Under the pieces are notes generated by a model. It had not been told where the DNA came from, searched no databases, and was given only the letters and a program-made list of their open reading frames with translations. A DNA stretch of 44,995 nucleotides from Chthoniobacter flavus (lineage in GTDB: Bacteria; Verrucomicrobiota; Verrucomicrobiia; Chthoniobacterales; Terrimicrobiaceae). Position 1 is the first letter of the stretch; every line of letters begins with the position of its first letter. The position numbers and the translations under genes are program-made. The DNA is taken from NCBI GenBank assembly GCA_945883435.1, contig CAMCXK010000022.1:1-44995 (forward strand), in the 5' to 3' direction. Positions 1 through 7,759 of this stretch are shown here, one piece after another.

Positions 1-47
1 TCGCGGATGAAGAGGAGGTCGGAGGGTTCGAAGGTGTAGGTGTTCAT
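1..47 (-). CDS. cmr3: Cmr3 (type III-B CRISPR RAMP protein), 5' end only
   Basis: Only the first 15 codons lie inside the window; the gene continues past the left edge. The visible N-terminus reads MNTYTFEPSDLLFIR. An 'xPxDxLxFR' start is typical of Cmr3, a Cas5-like RAMP subunit that sits near the crRNA 5' handle in the Cmr complex. The ATG overlaps the stop of cmr2 as ATGA (44-47) and is preceded by AAGGAG seven bases upstream, so the start is well supported. Identity rests on this short motif plus the position directly after cmr2, the usual Cmr gene order. The rest of the complex (cmr1, cmr4, cmr5, cmr6) and any cyclic-oligoadenylate effectors would have to lie beyond the left edge. Confidence 0.75.
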   Translation of the reverse strand, partial: MNTYTFEPSDLLFIR

Positions 48-2842
48 CGTTCGTCTCCTTGGCGGGCGAGGAAGGCTTCCATCGCGAAGAGGGAGCAGAA
101 GTCGCCGAGCGGGCGTTGGGTTTTCTCAAGTTCGGCCAAGTATTGCGAGCAGAGCTCGAGGAGATTGGCTTGGGAGTAGTTGCTTTGTGGTTCTTCGTCG
201 GAATTTTGTTTGGCGATCCAAGCGAGTTCTTTTTCGGCGATCTCGCGGAGTGCGGGGGTGAGTGCCGTTGGCTTTCCATTCGCTTCGTAAACGGAAAGCA
301 TCGAGCACACGCGATAGGGAAACTTGCCGCTGATCGGCATCTCTTTTTTAGGTTCGTTGGCAGGCGGTCGGTAGTGCTCCGAAAAGTAATCCAGCAGGGC
401 GAAAGATGCTGAACCGAATTTGGCACCCCAGCGGACTTGCTCGCCGCTGCGCTTGTAGAGGCGGACAGAGACCGCGTCGCGGCCGAGTTCGCGCTTGGCG
501 TGTTTTTCGGCGGATTGGGCTTCCTGGATCATGTCTTGAAGCGGTTCCTTGATGTGGCCGATCGAAATTCCGACCGACACGGTGGCGGTGGGTCCGGGAA
601 CAAGCAGCGTCCAACTTGGCTCGGAGGGTTTTGCATTTTTCAAGCGAATGAAACCCTCCCGCGCATGCTGGAAAGAGTTTGGATAGTCGTGTGAAAGCGA
701 GGGATCGCCTTGGAAGGCTTTGCGGAGGCCGTTCGCGCAGTCGATGGCCGCATCCGCTGGCAGGATGGCAAGCACATCGTCACCCCCGGAGTAGATGAGA
801 TGGCCGCCGTGGTGCTCCACAATGCGGCGGGTGCAGTGGAGACCGAAATTCGCGAGGGCCTCGCTGAACTGAAGGTGGTAGCCGGGGGAGAGCGGACGGT
901 GTCCGTCGAGCCACGGCATAGCTTCCTTGGGAAGGTTGGCCTCGAACCATTCGACAGTTTTACCCGTGACGAGATCGCGCATGGCCGGAGTTTTCTCGCC
1001 CGAGAGCCATTTGCCGATCTCATCGCCATCGAGGGCAAGCACGGCGTAGTATTTTCCGGGGGCTGAGCCGACGGATTTCAGAAGGGACCGCAAGGTGGTG
1101 ATGGCGGTATCGCGCTCCGGCGATTCGGGCATGGATTCCCAGGTGCTGGCGTGGAAGACCGAGGCATCAATTTTTTCAAGCCAACGGGACTCGCCGTCGG
1201 CATCAGGGAGATCAAAGTCCAGAAGATGCCGAGCGGCCGCGATGGCTTTTTTGAAATCGAGAAAATTCGCCAAGGGTTCGTGAGAACTGGCAATTTGCTC
1301 GCGACATTTTTCCAACCAAGGCGCTGCGGCTACCGCGGGAACGGAGGGATAGGAAAACGCCTTTTTGTCGAACCCGTGTTTGGCGGCCAGATGGACAAGG
1401 TGCCAGACGCGCTTGATGAGATTCGGCGCGCCCAGCGGATGCGAGTGCCGGAAGAGGTGACCTGCTTCCGTGTGCTTGCTGGCCTTTTTAAACCAATCGT
1501 CAAATACCACTGCCTCCTCCTTGCCGCTAAAGGCGTCTTTCACATTAGTGTTGCGACCCTCCCAAGCTCCGAACTCGCGGGTCTGGCGGCGGGCGTCGAG
1601 TTGGTATTGGCAGAGTTGATAGTGGGCGCTCCATGCCCAACCGGAGTTAAGTTGGCCATCGCGGAAACAGCGCCCATCCTTGTCATTTCTTTCCTTGAGC
1701 ACATCCGCAACATTTTTGGCCTTGAAGATCGCGGCGTCTTTGACGCCGGGAATTTGCGAAAGCGCTTCGAGTGCCGCGTTGGCATCGGACCACGGAAGAA
1801 CCTGCCAGTGGATTTTCCAGTGGTTTGAAATTTGAAAATCCCAAAGTTTCTCGCTTGCTTCAGGAAGCGGCAGGTTTTTTTCCTTCAGCCATGCAAGGCA
1901 GTTGGTGGCGATGGATTGCCACTCGGCTTCGAAGGCGGCGCAGATGTTTTTTTCCACATCAAAATCCGCTGGAACAACAGCAAGGAAACGATTCGGAAAT
2001 CCCGGTGTGAGGGGCAGGGATTGGTTGCCTTGGAGGTGCAAATCCTCCCAAAAGCTCTTGGATTCCGTGCCATCCGCAGCCGTGAATTTCGCGGCTTCAA
2101 GATGATGGCGCTCGAGCCAGTCGTAGAGCGGTTGGCCGCGCAGCGAGGGGAAAATGATTGTATCGGGGCCGAGGTGCCCAGCGCAGGCTTTCATGGCGTG
2201 GGCCATGAGCCACGAGAGAAGAAAACTGCCGCTCCAAAGGTCGCGTGTGCTTTGGGCTTGGGCGATGAAGTCTTGGACAGGGCCTATTTGAAACAGCAGG
2301 AAAGCCGGGGCAAGCCTTCCATTTGCATCGCGCGAGGCCTCGAGCGCACTCGTCACCGAACAATGATTCCAAATCGATGTGTCTGGAATGCGGGTGTCTG
2401 CAGGCAGGTAGGTAATGCGGTCCGCGTTTTGGGTCTGCCCCGACTTGTGCGTGCCCGCGTAATGAAGCCACAGACGCCATGCATGCCAGAATTTCGTTTG
2501 AAAATCTTCCACTCCTTGAAACGATGGGATCGAATCTGAAATAATTTTTGAGGCATCCGCGTGGCCTGGAAAATCAGCCGCCTGAAGCGAGCAACTTCTG
2601 CCCGCCAGAGGATGATTAAATCCCACTCCTCCACCGAGTGAGATTCCGGGTCCGCCTTTTGGTGCAATGAAGCGATCCGCTGCCGAGGCCGACCAATCGG
2701 ATTCTTTCGTTGTATTCTCGGCGGATAGGCCGAACGCTTGGGAGATTGATGCAGCGCGTTTTTCGTGCTCCGGTGAATAATCGTAGGCCTTATCAGGAGG
2801 GTCGTGCAGGAACGCGCGAAGTTTGTTTTTCCAGAGAGTCAT
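44..2842 (-). CDS. cmr2: Cas10/Cmr2, large subunit of type III-B CRISPR effector
   Basis: This 932-residue protein is the signature subunit of a Cmr interference complex. On recognising target RNA, Cas10 family proteins can cut ssDNA with an HD domain and make cyclic oligoadenylate with a Palm domain. The N-terminus carries the Cmr2 'LHDPPDKA' motif with H13-D14, so the HD site looks present. The Palm catalytic motif GGDD is intact at residues 686-689 (bases about 776-787), which suggests active cyclic oligoadenylate synthesis. Length is normal for Cmr2. An AGAGGA ribosome-binding site sits 8 bases before the ATG. It is the first gene of the operon in this window and overlaps cmr3 by four bases. 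Family assignment is firm; enzymatic activity is inferred from the motifs. Confidence 0.95.
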   Translation of the reverse strand: MTLWKNKLRAFLHDPPDKAYDYSPEHEKRAASISQAFGLSAENTTKESDWSASAADRFIAPKGGPGISLGGGVGFNHPLAGRSCSLQAADFPGHADASKIISDSIPSFQGVEDFQTKFWHAWRLWLHYAGTHKSGQTQNADRITYLPADTRIPDTSIWNHCSVTSALEASRDANGRLAPAFLLFQIGPVQDFIAQAQSTRDLWSGSFLLSWLMAHAMKACAGHLGPDTIIFPSLRGQPLYDWLERHHLEAAKFTAADGTESKSFWEDLHLQGNQSLPLTPGFPNRFLAVVPADFDVEKNICAAFEAEWQSIATNCLAWLKEKNLPLPEASEKLWDFQISNHWKIHWQVLPWSDANAALEALSQIPGVKDAAIFKAKNVADVLKERNDKDGRCFRDGQLNSGWAWSAHYQLCQYQLDARRQTREFGAWEGRNTNVKDAFSGKEEAVVFDDWFKKASKHTEAGHLFRHSHPLGAPNLIKRVWHLVHLAAKHGFDKKAFSYPSVPAVAAAPWLEKCREQIASSHEPLANFLDFKKAIAAARHLLDFDLPDADGESRWLEKIDASVFHASTWESMPESPERDTAITTLRSLLKSVGSAPGKYYAVLALDGDEIGKWLSGEKTPAMRDLVTGKTVEWFEANLPKEAMPWLDGHRPLSPGYHLQFSEALANFGLHCTRRIVEHHGGHLIYSGGDDVLAILPADAAIDCANGLRKAFQGDPSLSHDYPNSFQHAREGFIRLKNAKPSEPSWTLLVPGPTATVSVGISIGHIKEPLQDMIQEAQSAEKHAKRELGRDAVSVRLYKRSGEQVRWGAKFGSASFALLDYFSEHYRPPANEPKKEMPISGKFPYRVCSMLSVYEANGKPTALTPALREIAEKELAWIAKQNSDEEPQSNYSQANLLELCSQYLAELEKTQRPLGDFCSLFAMEAFLARQGDER

Positions 2843-2885
2843 GGGGTATTCCTCTAATCGAAGTTTCGGAAAACCTATACATCAC

Positions 2886-2903
2886 CGACATCCGCAGATG
2901 TCG
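2886..2903. promoter_or_regulatory. Inverted repeat upstream of cmr2
   Basis: A perfect 7-bp inverted repeat (CGACATC, four-base centre CGCA, GATGTCG) lies 44-61 bases before the cmr2 start codon in the 149-bp gap to the GH35 gene. On the minus strand it overlaps a TCGACA that could act as a -35 box, with a TATAGG 19 bases further on as a poor -10. It could be a transcription-factor operator or a leader hairpin for the cmr operon. The symmetry is seen directly; the role is inferred. Confidence 0.4.
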
Positions 2904-2991
2904 AGAATTCATCTTTGCTTCATAAAAATGGCTAAGCCCCCGAGTGGGTTGGGGAGTTTTGCGCCTTGAAAAAAGTCCGCCGGGTTTGCCT

Positions 2992-5316
2992 TTAGGGTTC
3001 GGGGCGAGGCGGGCTGAAGGCGAGCGCGGGGGTGGATTTCTCCGGTTGGACGAGTTCGACGCGGTGGAGTGCCAGAGCTGTTCCGCCGGGGCCGAAGGCC
3101 GGGCGCGAGCCCTTTTCAAAATAGACCGGCATGGATTCCTGCAGGGGGAGAATCTCCAAATGAAGGTCGCCGGTGAGAATGTCCGGCCCGTGCCGGCGGA
3201 GGCCGATTTCGAACACCGAGCCGTTGTGGAAATCATCGCTGAGCAGGCGGCCGCGGTGGGTGAGCCGTGCCACGTCGCCGCTGTAGTGGATGCGTAAAAT
3301 CGGGTTGGCGGCGAGGTCGAGGCCCGGCGGAAGCTGGATTTTCCAGACCGCCGCCGCTGCGAAATCGGCCGCGCCGGGGGCCACCGGCAGCGGAAACGAA
3401 GGATCGGGGGAGCTCCAGTTGCGAAGGGGGCCCGCGGGTTTCAAGGGCTCGGATTCGACAGCGAGGGTGCGGGTTTGAGCGGGGGCTTCGAGGAATGGTT
3501 GTCCGGTCGCCGGATCGCGTGCCAGTGCCAGCGAGTCGCCCTCGTTGAGAAGCACCACGCGCAACTCGCGGCCATCCCGCGAGCGAAGACGCAAGGGGGC
3601 TTGGGGATAGCAATCCGCCCGCACCACCAGCAGCGGATCGAAGCCGTGAAATCCCTCGAGCGTGGCCGTGTCGAACGCGAATTCCGCCGGAACGCCCGCT
3701 GTCTCGGCGAAAAAGACCGTCCAGCCACCATCGGGGTCGCTCCGTTTCATCAATGGTTGGGCGGTGGCATAGGCCAATGTGATGCCATTCAAGGGAAGGC
3801 GGAACGGCCAAATGAACGATGCGTCGGCGGGAATGGTGACGGGTCCCGCGGGGATCGACAGGCGGCGGTTGCCGGGCAGGTCCAGATCGAATTGCACGTG
3901 GTGGCGGGCGGGCATCGGGCGCAGGCGCTCGTAGTTGTTCACGAAGAGGAAGCCGGCTTCGCCATCCGAACGCACGCTCCAGCGCAGGGGGGCGCGTCCG
4001 GAGTCGTCGGGCCGCGGTGGCGGGAGGGTGGCCGGCATGCGGGCAAGATCCGGGCCAAAGTCCTCGAGGAACAAGTTCAGCCTGCGCAAGCCGTGGTAGT
4101 GCGGGCGGAGCTGCCCGAAGGTCCCGACGGGAGCCTGGAAATCGTAGGATTTTTCCGTGATGTCGAAGACATCGCCCAGCGTGGTGGACTTGTGAAGCGG
4201 AGCGAGGCGGCCCTCGGGGTTTTCCCCGCCGTGATACATGTAGTAGCCGATCCCCGCGCAGCCGCTCCCGATCTGGCACAGCGCGAGCGCCACGATATCC
4301 CGGGGATCCAGCCGGTTGCGGCGGTGGTAGGACACAAACATGCCGGAGCCGGTCTCGGCCGTGAGAAAGGGATAGCGCGCGCGGCTCTCGGCATCCTCGC
4401 CTCCGGCAACGGGATTCACATCGCTGGCGATCGACTCGTCGATGCGTTGAGCGCGGAATTCATAATTGTAGCCCATGGAGTCGAGGGGCGCGGTGGTTCC
4501 CTCCCAGGCGGCCTCCGCATACGCTCCGTAAAAAGGAATGATTTCCCCGGCGGGGAGGGGATCGATCATGCGGGGCCATCCGGTTTTGGTGTAAAGCGGG
4601 ACATCCATCCCGCTGCGGAGGGCGAGGCTCTTCAAGTCGAGCAGATAGCGGGAGGGGCCCGAATATTCATTGTCGAGCTGGATGCCCACGACCGGGCCCC
4701 CGTCCTTCCAGAGCAGTCCCTGCATGTGCGAACCGATTTGCGAGTAAAGGCGCTCCACCGCCTGGAAAAAACGGGGGTCGGCGGGGCGCATGCCCCACTG
4801 TGGAGGGCGCGGCCAATGGGGGCTTTTCTCGATCCAATCGGGGAATCCTCCGTAGCGGGCCTCACCGTTGCACCAGGGGCCGCAGCGCACGATGGCCAGC
4901 AGTCCCTCGTTGCGGCAGGCTTCCAGAAACGCCCTCAAGTCCCGCTGTCCGCTCCAGTCCCACTCGCCCTCCACCTCCTCATGGTGGTTCCAAAAGACAT
5001 AGGTCGAAACGATGCGGATGCCGCCCAGGCGCATTTTCCGAAGGGACTCCGCCCACTCGGCGCGGGGATGGCGTGAGAAGTGGAATTCGCCGATCACGGG
5101 AAACCAGGGCTGTCCGCCGAGAAGAAGGTGGCGGCTGTTGATGGATATTTCGACGCCTTCGGGATTCTTCGCCGCGCCGAGACGGAAATAGCCCGAGGCG
5201 GGTTCGGCGGGGCGGGCAACCGCCATGGGGTGGCGCTCGACCGCCGGCGGAGGAGGTGAGGTGAGGGTCATTCCCAAGCCCGCCACGGCAAGGGTTTTGA
5301 GCGCGCTGGTGATCAT
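2992..5316 (-). CDS. Secreted GH35 beta-galactosidase-like glycoside hydrolase
   Basis: The 774-residue product has a short hydrophobic N-terminal segment (about residues 4-20) resembling a signal peptide, then a GH35 TIM barrel from about residue 55. Typical GH35 blocks are visible: 'GEFHFSRHPRAEW', 'STYVFWNHHE', 'IVRCGPWCNGE', and 'GIQLDNEYSGP', where E217 is the expected acid/base. The nucleophile is probably E321 in 'FLTAETGSGM'. The C-terminal 300 residues are beta-rich, as in multi-domain GH35 enzymes. The family releases terminal beta-galactose from polysaccharides or glycans by a retaining mechanism. It is transcribed alone, between msrA and the cmr operon. The exact substrate cannot be read from the sequence, and the signal peptide has a weak cleavage site. 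Confidence 0.85.
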   Translation of the reverse strand: MITSALKTLAVAGLGMTLTSPPPPAVERHPMAVARPAEPASGYFRLGAAKNPEGVEISINSRHLLLGGQPWFPVIGEFHFSRHPRAEWAESLRKMRLGGIRIVSTYVFWNHHEEVEGEWDWSGQRDLRAFLEACRNEGLLAIVRCGPWCNGEARYGGFPDWIEKSPHWPRPPQWGMRPADPRFFQAVERLYSQIGSHMQGLLWKDGGPVVGIQLDNEYSGPSRYLLDLKSLALRSGMDVPLYTKTGWPRMIDPLPAGEIIPFYGAYAEAAWEGTTAPLDSMGYNYEFRAQRIDESIASDVNPVAGGEDAESRARYPFLTAETGSGMFVSYHRRNRLDPRDIVALALCQIGSGCAGIGYYMYHGGENPEGRLAPLHKSTTLGDVFDITEKSYDFQAPVGTFGQLRPHYHGLRRLNLFLEDFGPDLARMPATLPPPRPDDSGRAPLRWSVRSDGEAGFLFVNNYERLRPMPARHHVQFDLDLPGNRRLSIPAGPVTIPADASFIWPFRLPLNGITLAYATAQPLMKRSDPDGGWTVFFAETAGVPAEFAFDTATLEGFHGFDPLLVVRADCYPQAPLRLRSRDGRELRVVLLNEGDSLALARDPATGQPFLEAPAQTRTLAVESEPLKPAGPLRNWSSPDPSFPLPVAPGAADFAAAAVWKIQLPPGLDLAANPILRIHYSGDVARLTHRGRLLSDDFHNGSVFEIGLRRHGPDILTGDLHLEILPLQESMPVYFEKGSRPAFGPGGTALALHRVELVQPEKSTPALAFSPPRPEP

Positions 5317-5436
5317 GGGGGAAATCTCCTGGTTGAAAGCGGGGTTGATCTAAGGGGTCATATCGGGAAACGGCCGGGAGGGTCTCCCGAGGCTGTTCTG
5401 AAAGGTGAGACACCCGGCACGGCCATTGTGTTCAAG

Positions 5437-5452
5437 CCTTCCCGCGGGAAGG
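5437..5452. other. Perfect 16-bp palindrome downstream of msrA
   Basis: CCTTCCCG followed by CGGGAAGG forms an uninterrupted 8-bp inverted repeat nine bases past the msrA stop codon. Read on the plus strand it is followed by GGATTTTTT, a terminator-like arrangement, but no plus-strand gene precedes it. Read in the msrA direction there is no T-tract after the stem. It may stabilise the msrA 3' end or be a protein-binding site in front of the GH35 gene. Confidence 0.35.
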
Positions 5453-5460
5453 GGATTTTT

Positions 5461-6027
5461 TCAGGGCGATTGGAGCTTTTTGAGCTTCGGAGCGATCACC
5501 GCCCGCACATAGGGATGGTCTGGATTCCGTGCGGCGAATTCCTGATGGTAGTTTTCCGCAGGGTAGAACGGCACCGGGTCGATGATCTCGGTGACGATCG
5601 GGTTGCGGAAGCGGGGTTGGGCCGCGGCTTTGGATTGTTCGGCGGCGGCTTTCTGGCCGGGATTCCGGGCCACGATGATCGAGCGGTATTGGGTGCCGCG
5701 ATCGGCCCCTTGACGATTCAGCGTGGTGGGGTCGTGTGCGCTCCAGAACACCTCGAGAATTTTTTCATAGGAGAGGATGGACGGATCGAAGGTGATTTCG
5801 ACGACTTCCGCATGGCCGCTGTTTCCGGAGCAGACCTCGTCGTAGGTCGGGTAGGGCTTGGCGCCGGCCGCGTAGCCGCTGGAGACCGAGACGACGCCCG
5901 GCAGGTTTTCATAGACCGCTTCGACGCACCAGAAGCACCCGCCGCCAAGAACCGCTTTTTCCGTGGGATTTTCCATACCCATCGCTACGAGCGCCGGGAG
6001 TAAAAAGACAATCGCAATTGCTCTCAT
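5461..6027 (-). CDS. msrA: Peptide methionine-(S)-sulfoxide reductase MsrA, exported
   Basis: MsrA reduces methionine-S-sulfoxide in oxidised proteins. The catalytic motif GCFWC is present, with C31 as nucleophile and C34 nearby, followed by the family block 'VSVSSGYAAG'. The first 17 or so residues (RAIAIVFLLPALVA) form a signal-peptide-like helix, so the enzyme probably acts in the periplasm or as an anchored protein. I chose the ATG at 6027 because it overlaps the upstream stop as ATGA, the coupling used widely here; an ATG two codons earlier (6033) is possible. The protein has 188 residues, normal for MsrA with a leader. A separate msrB lies about 8.5 kb away at 14481. Confidence 0.93.
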   Translation of the reverse strand: MRAIAIVFLLPALVAMGMENPTEKAVLGGGCFWCVEAVYENLPGVVSVSSGYAAGAKPYPTYDEVCSGNSGHAEVVEITFDPSILSYEKILEVFWSAHDPTTLNRQGADRGTQYRSIIVARNPGQKAAAEQSKAAAQPRFRNPIVTEIIDPVPFYPAENYHQEFAARNPDHPYVRAVIAPKLKKLQSP

Positions 6028-6338
6028 GACCACGCTTTTGCCAGATCGGCCAGGTCCTCGGCGAGCGAATCCATTTTTTTGATGTCTTTGCGGCGTGCTT
6101 TGGCGGGGTCGACATTGTGGCCACGCAGAAGCGTGAGCATGTCCCGCAGACCCCGCCGGTGGGCATCGGTGGGTTTTCGCAGACCGGACAAGGCTGTCAC
6201 GCGGGTGGTGAGTTCCTCAAGCCGCTGGTCCATCTCTCTCGCCCGGCACTCCATCAAATCACGATAGGAGGCGCGGAAATCCTCGATTTCCTTGAGGACC
6301 GATTCAGTGGGCAGAAGGTCGGGAGAGGGTGTCTTCAC
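6024..6338 (-). CDS. Small helical protein of unknown function, coupled to msrA
   Basis: I do not recognise this family. The product, about 104 residues from the GTG at 6338 (or 122 from a TTG at 6392), is highly charged and predicted helical, with heptad-like stretches such as 'EIEDFRASYRDLMECR' and 'EMDQRLEELTTRVTAL' that suggest a coiled coil. The C-terminus is Lys/Asp-rich and ends 'DLADLAKAWS'. There is no signal peptide, membrane segment or metal motif. Its stop codon overlaps the msrA start as ATGA, so the two are probably translated together. The start is uncertain because neither candidate has a clear ribosome-binding site. Confidence 0.6.
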   Translation of the reverse strand: MKTPSPDLLPTESVLKEIEDFRASYRDLMECRAREMDQRLEELTTRVTALSGLRKPTDAHRRGLRDMLTLLRGHNVDPAKARRKDIKKMDSLAEDLADLAKAWS

Positions 6339-6435
6339 ACGATCGCCACTAAACACAGGTTGTGCCGCTGTGCAAGTGCGGGTATCCAACAAATCCCGAC
6401 CGGGTGGCCTTTGACAAGCCTCCGGAGCAGGTCCG

Positions 6436-7206
6436 TCAGGTCACGGTCCAGTGGAGCAGCGACTCGACCGCATCCCGCAAGAGGCTCGAGATGCCGATGC
6501 AGGCGGCGAGAAAATCCGACGCGAATCCGCGCCACGTGACACCCGGCGAGGTCAGCACGAGGAGACTCGCGATGAACGCCAGATTGCCGATGTAGATCAC
6601 CACCAGTGAAAAAAAGTGGCCGCCGTATTCGAGGTCCGGTTGGCCGCGAAGGATCATCCAGATCGTAAATGCAAGATGCAGGGCCCAAGTGAACCCGATG
6701 CCCGCCAGAAGCAGGCTGGCATTCGCCGGCACGCCCGGAATGAGGCGCGCCACCCCGTAGGAAACGATCCACAGCGATGTGAAAATCGGGAAAAAATATG
6801 GCGCGAGGACAATCGCGGTGTTGGTGCGGTCGGTTTCGATTTTGCCACCGGACCAGCCGGACTCGAAATCCAGCACCCTTCCCCGGTGGAGCCAAACCCA
6901 GAGCGCGTGGGTGAGTTCATGGCCCATCACATAAAGAACCCGCAGCGGGGGAAAGGCAAAGAACCACACGGTCCCCGCCGCCGATCCAGCCAAGAGCCAC
7001 AGTCCCTCGGGAGAGGCCCAAAATGCCGACAAGGCGGACTTTTCAACCGTCCGGAGGGTGGCCAGCGTCAGGGCCAGGGCGGGAAAAAGAAGAAAAACCG
7101 CCGCCGGGAGTTTGACGAATTTTTTGGGAACCGGGCGCCCGGTGAATGTGGCGATCTCCGCATGCAAGGAACGGCGGGATGGGCGGAGGCGTCGCGATGA
7201 TCCCAT
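6436..7206 (-). CDS. Integral membrane protein with HExxH motif, M50-like
   Basis: This 256-residue protein has about six hydrophobic segments, the first near residues 33-52. The sequence 'VMGHELTHALWVW' carries H96-E97-x-x-H100 at the end of a membrane helix, the zinc-site layout of intramembrane site-2 (M50) peptidases. A conserved-looking 'NTAIVLAPYFFPIFT' follows about 30 residues later. I do not see the second M50 motif (NxxPxxxLDG), so this could be an M50 relative with a different third ligand or a non-proteolytic homologue. It is transcribed on the minus strand between rpsT and the msrA pair. The membrane topology and motif are clear; proteolytic activity is inference. Confidence 0.65.
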   Translation of the reverse strand: MGSSRRLRPSRRSLHAEIATFTGRPVPKKFVKLPAAVFLLFPALALTLATLRTVEKSALSAFWASPEGLWLLAGSAAGTVWFFAFPPLRVLYVMGHELTHALWVWLHRGRVLDFESGWSGGKIETDRTNTAIVLAPYFFPIFTSLWIVSYGVARLIPGVPANASLLLAGIGFTWALHLAFTIWMILRGQPDLEYGGHFFSLVVIYIGNLAFIASLLVLTSPGVTWRGFASDFLAACIGISSLLRDAVESLLHWTVT

Positions 7207-7283
7207 GACAATGCCCGGAAGTGAGGGGAATCACACCGGATGCCGCCGGTCCTCGCGCGGCGGCATCAGCGGGGAAGAAGGGG

Positions 7284-7559
7284 TCAGGCTTTGGGAGCCT
7301 TCGCCGCGGTCAGCGCCTTGTTCAAACGCGCCTTGCGGCGGTTCGCAACATTGCGGTGGATGATGCCGCGTTTGGCAGCCTTGTCGAGGGCCGACGAAAG
7401 GGCGTCGAACTCGGTCTTGGCGACGGCCGCGTCACCGGAGACCAGTGAGGCGCGAAGTTTTTTCTGACGGGATTTGATGCCGGTGATCACGGCGGTGTTG
7501 CGGGCGTGGCGCTTCACACTTTGGCGGGCGCTTTTCTCGGATGATTTGGTGTTGGCCAT
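7284..7559 (-). CDS. rpsT: 30S ribosomal protein S20
   Basis: The 91-residue, Lys/Arg/Ala-rich protein begins 'MANTKSSEKSARQSVKRHA' and has the family block 'IIHRNVANRRKARL'. S20 binds 16S rRNA early in 30S assembly. The start is fixed by the conserved N-terminus. The gene begins only 10 nt after the encoded CCA of tRNA-Met on the same strand. Those 10 nt (ACATTTCCTT) contain no Shine-Dalgarno sequence, so after tRNA processing the mRNA would be almost leaderless. Confidence 0.97.
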   Translation of the reverse strand: MANTKSSEKSARQSVKRHARNTAVITGIKSRQKKLRASLVSGDAAVAKTEFDALSSALDKAAKRGIIHRNVANRRKARLNKALTAAKAPKA

Positions 7560-7569
7560 AAGGAAATGT

Positions 7570-7644
7570 TGGTGCCAGAGGGGAGAATCGAACTCCCGAC
7601 CAAGGGCTTATGAGTCCCCTGCTCTACCGCTGAGCTACCCTGGC
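7570..7644 (-). tRNA. tRNA-Met (anticodon CAT)
   Basis: A full cloverleaf folds on the minus strand: acceptor GCCAGGG with CTCTGGC, D-arm GCTC/GAGC, anticodon loop CTCATAA, T-arm GGGAG-TTCGATT-CTCCC, discriminator A and an encoded CCA. The paired G1-C72 argues against the initiator tRNA. An A31-G39 mismatch closes the anticodon loop. A CAT anticodon also occurs in lysidine-modified tRNA-Ile2, which cannot be fully excluded by eye. It is immediately upstream of rpsT. Confidence 0.92.
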
Positions 7645-7759
7645 TGGTAACAAAGACGTCGCGATTTGCGAGTCGGTAAAGGTATCCATGTTGCGACGCG
7701 GGGACAAGAATTTTTCGCCACCCGGGGAAATGGTCGAGATGCTCGCACGGTCTGGACGA

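Noticed and set aside
2843-2991. Possible CRISPR repeats near cmr2
   Set aside because: Only one inverted repeat is present; no direct repeat recurs at spacer distance.
3475-5076. Long plus-strand open frame (533 codons) opposite the GH35 gene
   Set aside because: It mirrors a well-supported GH35 coding region with catalytic motifs; antisense frames stay open by chance in GC-rich DNA and this one has no family motif.
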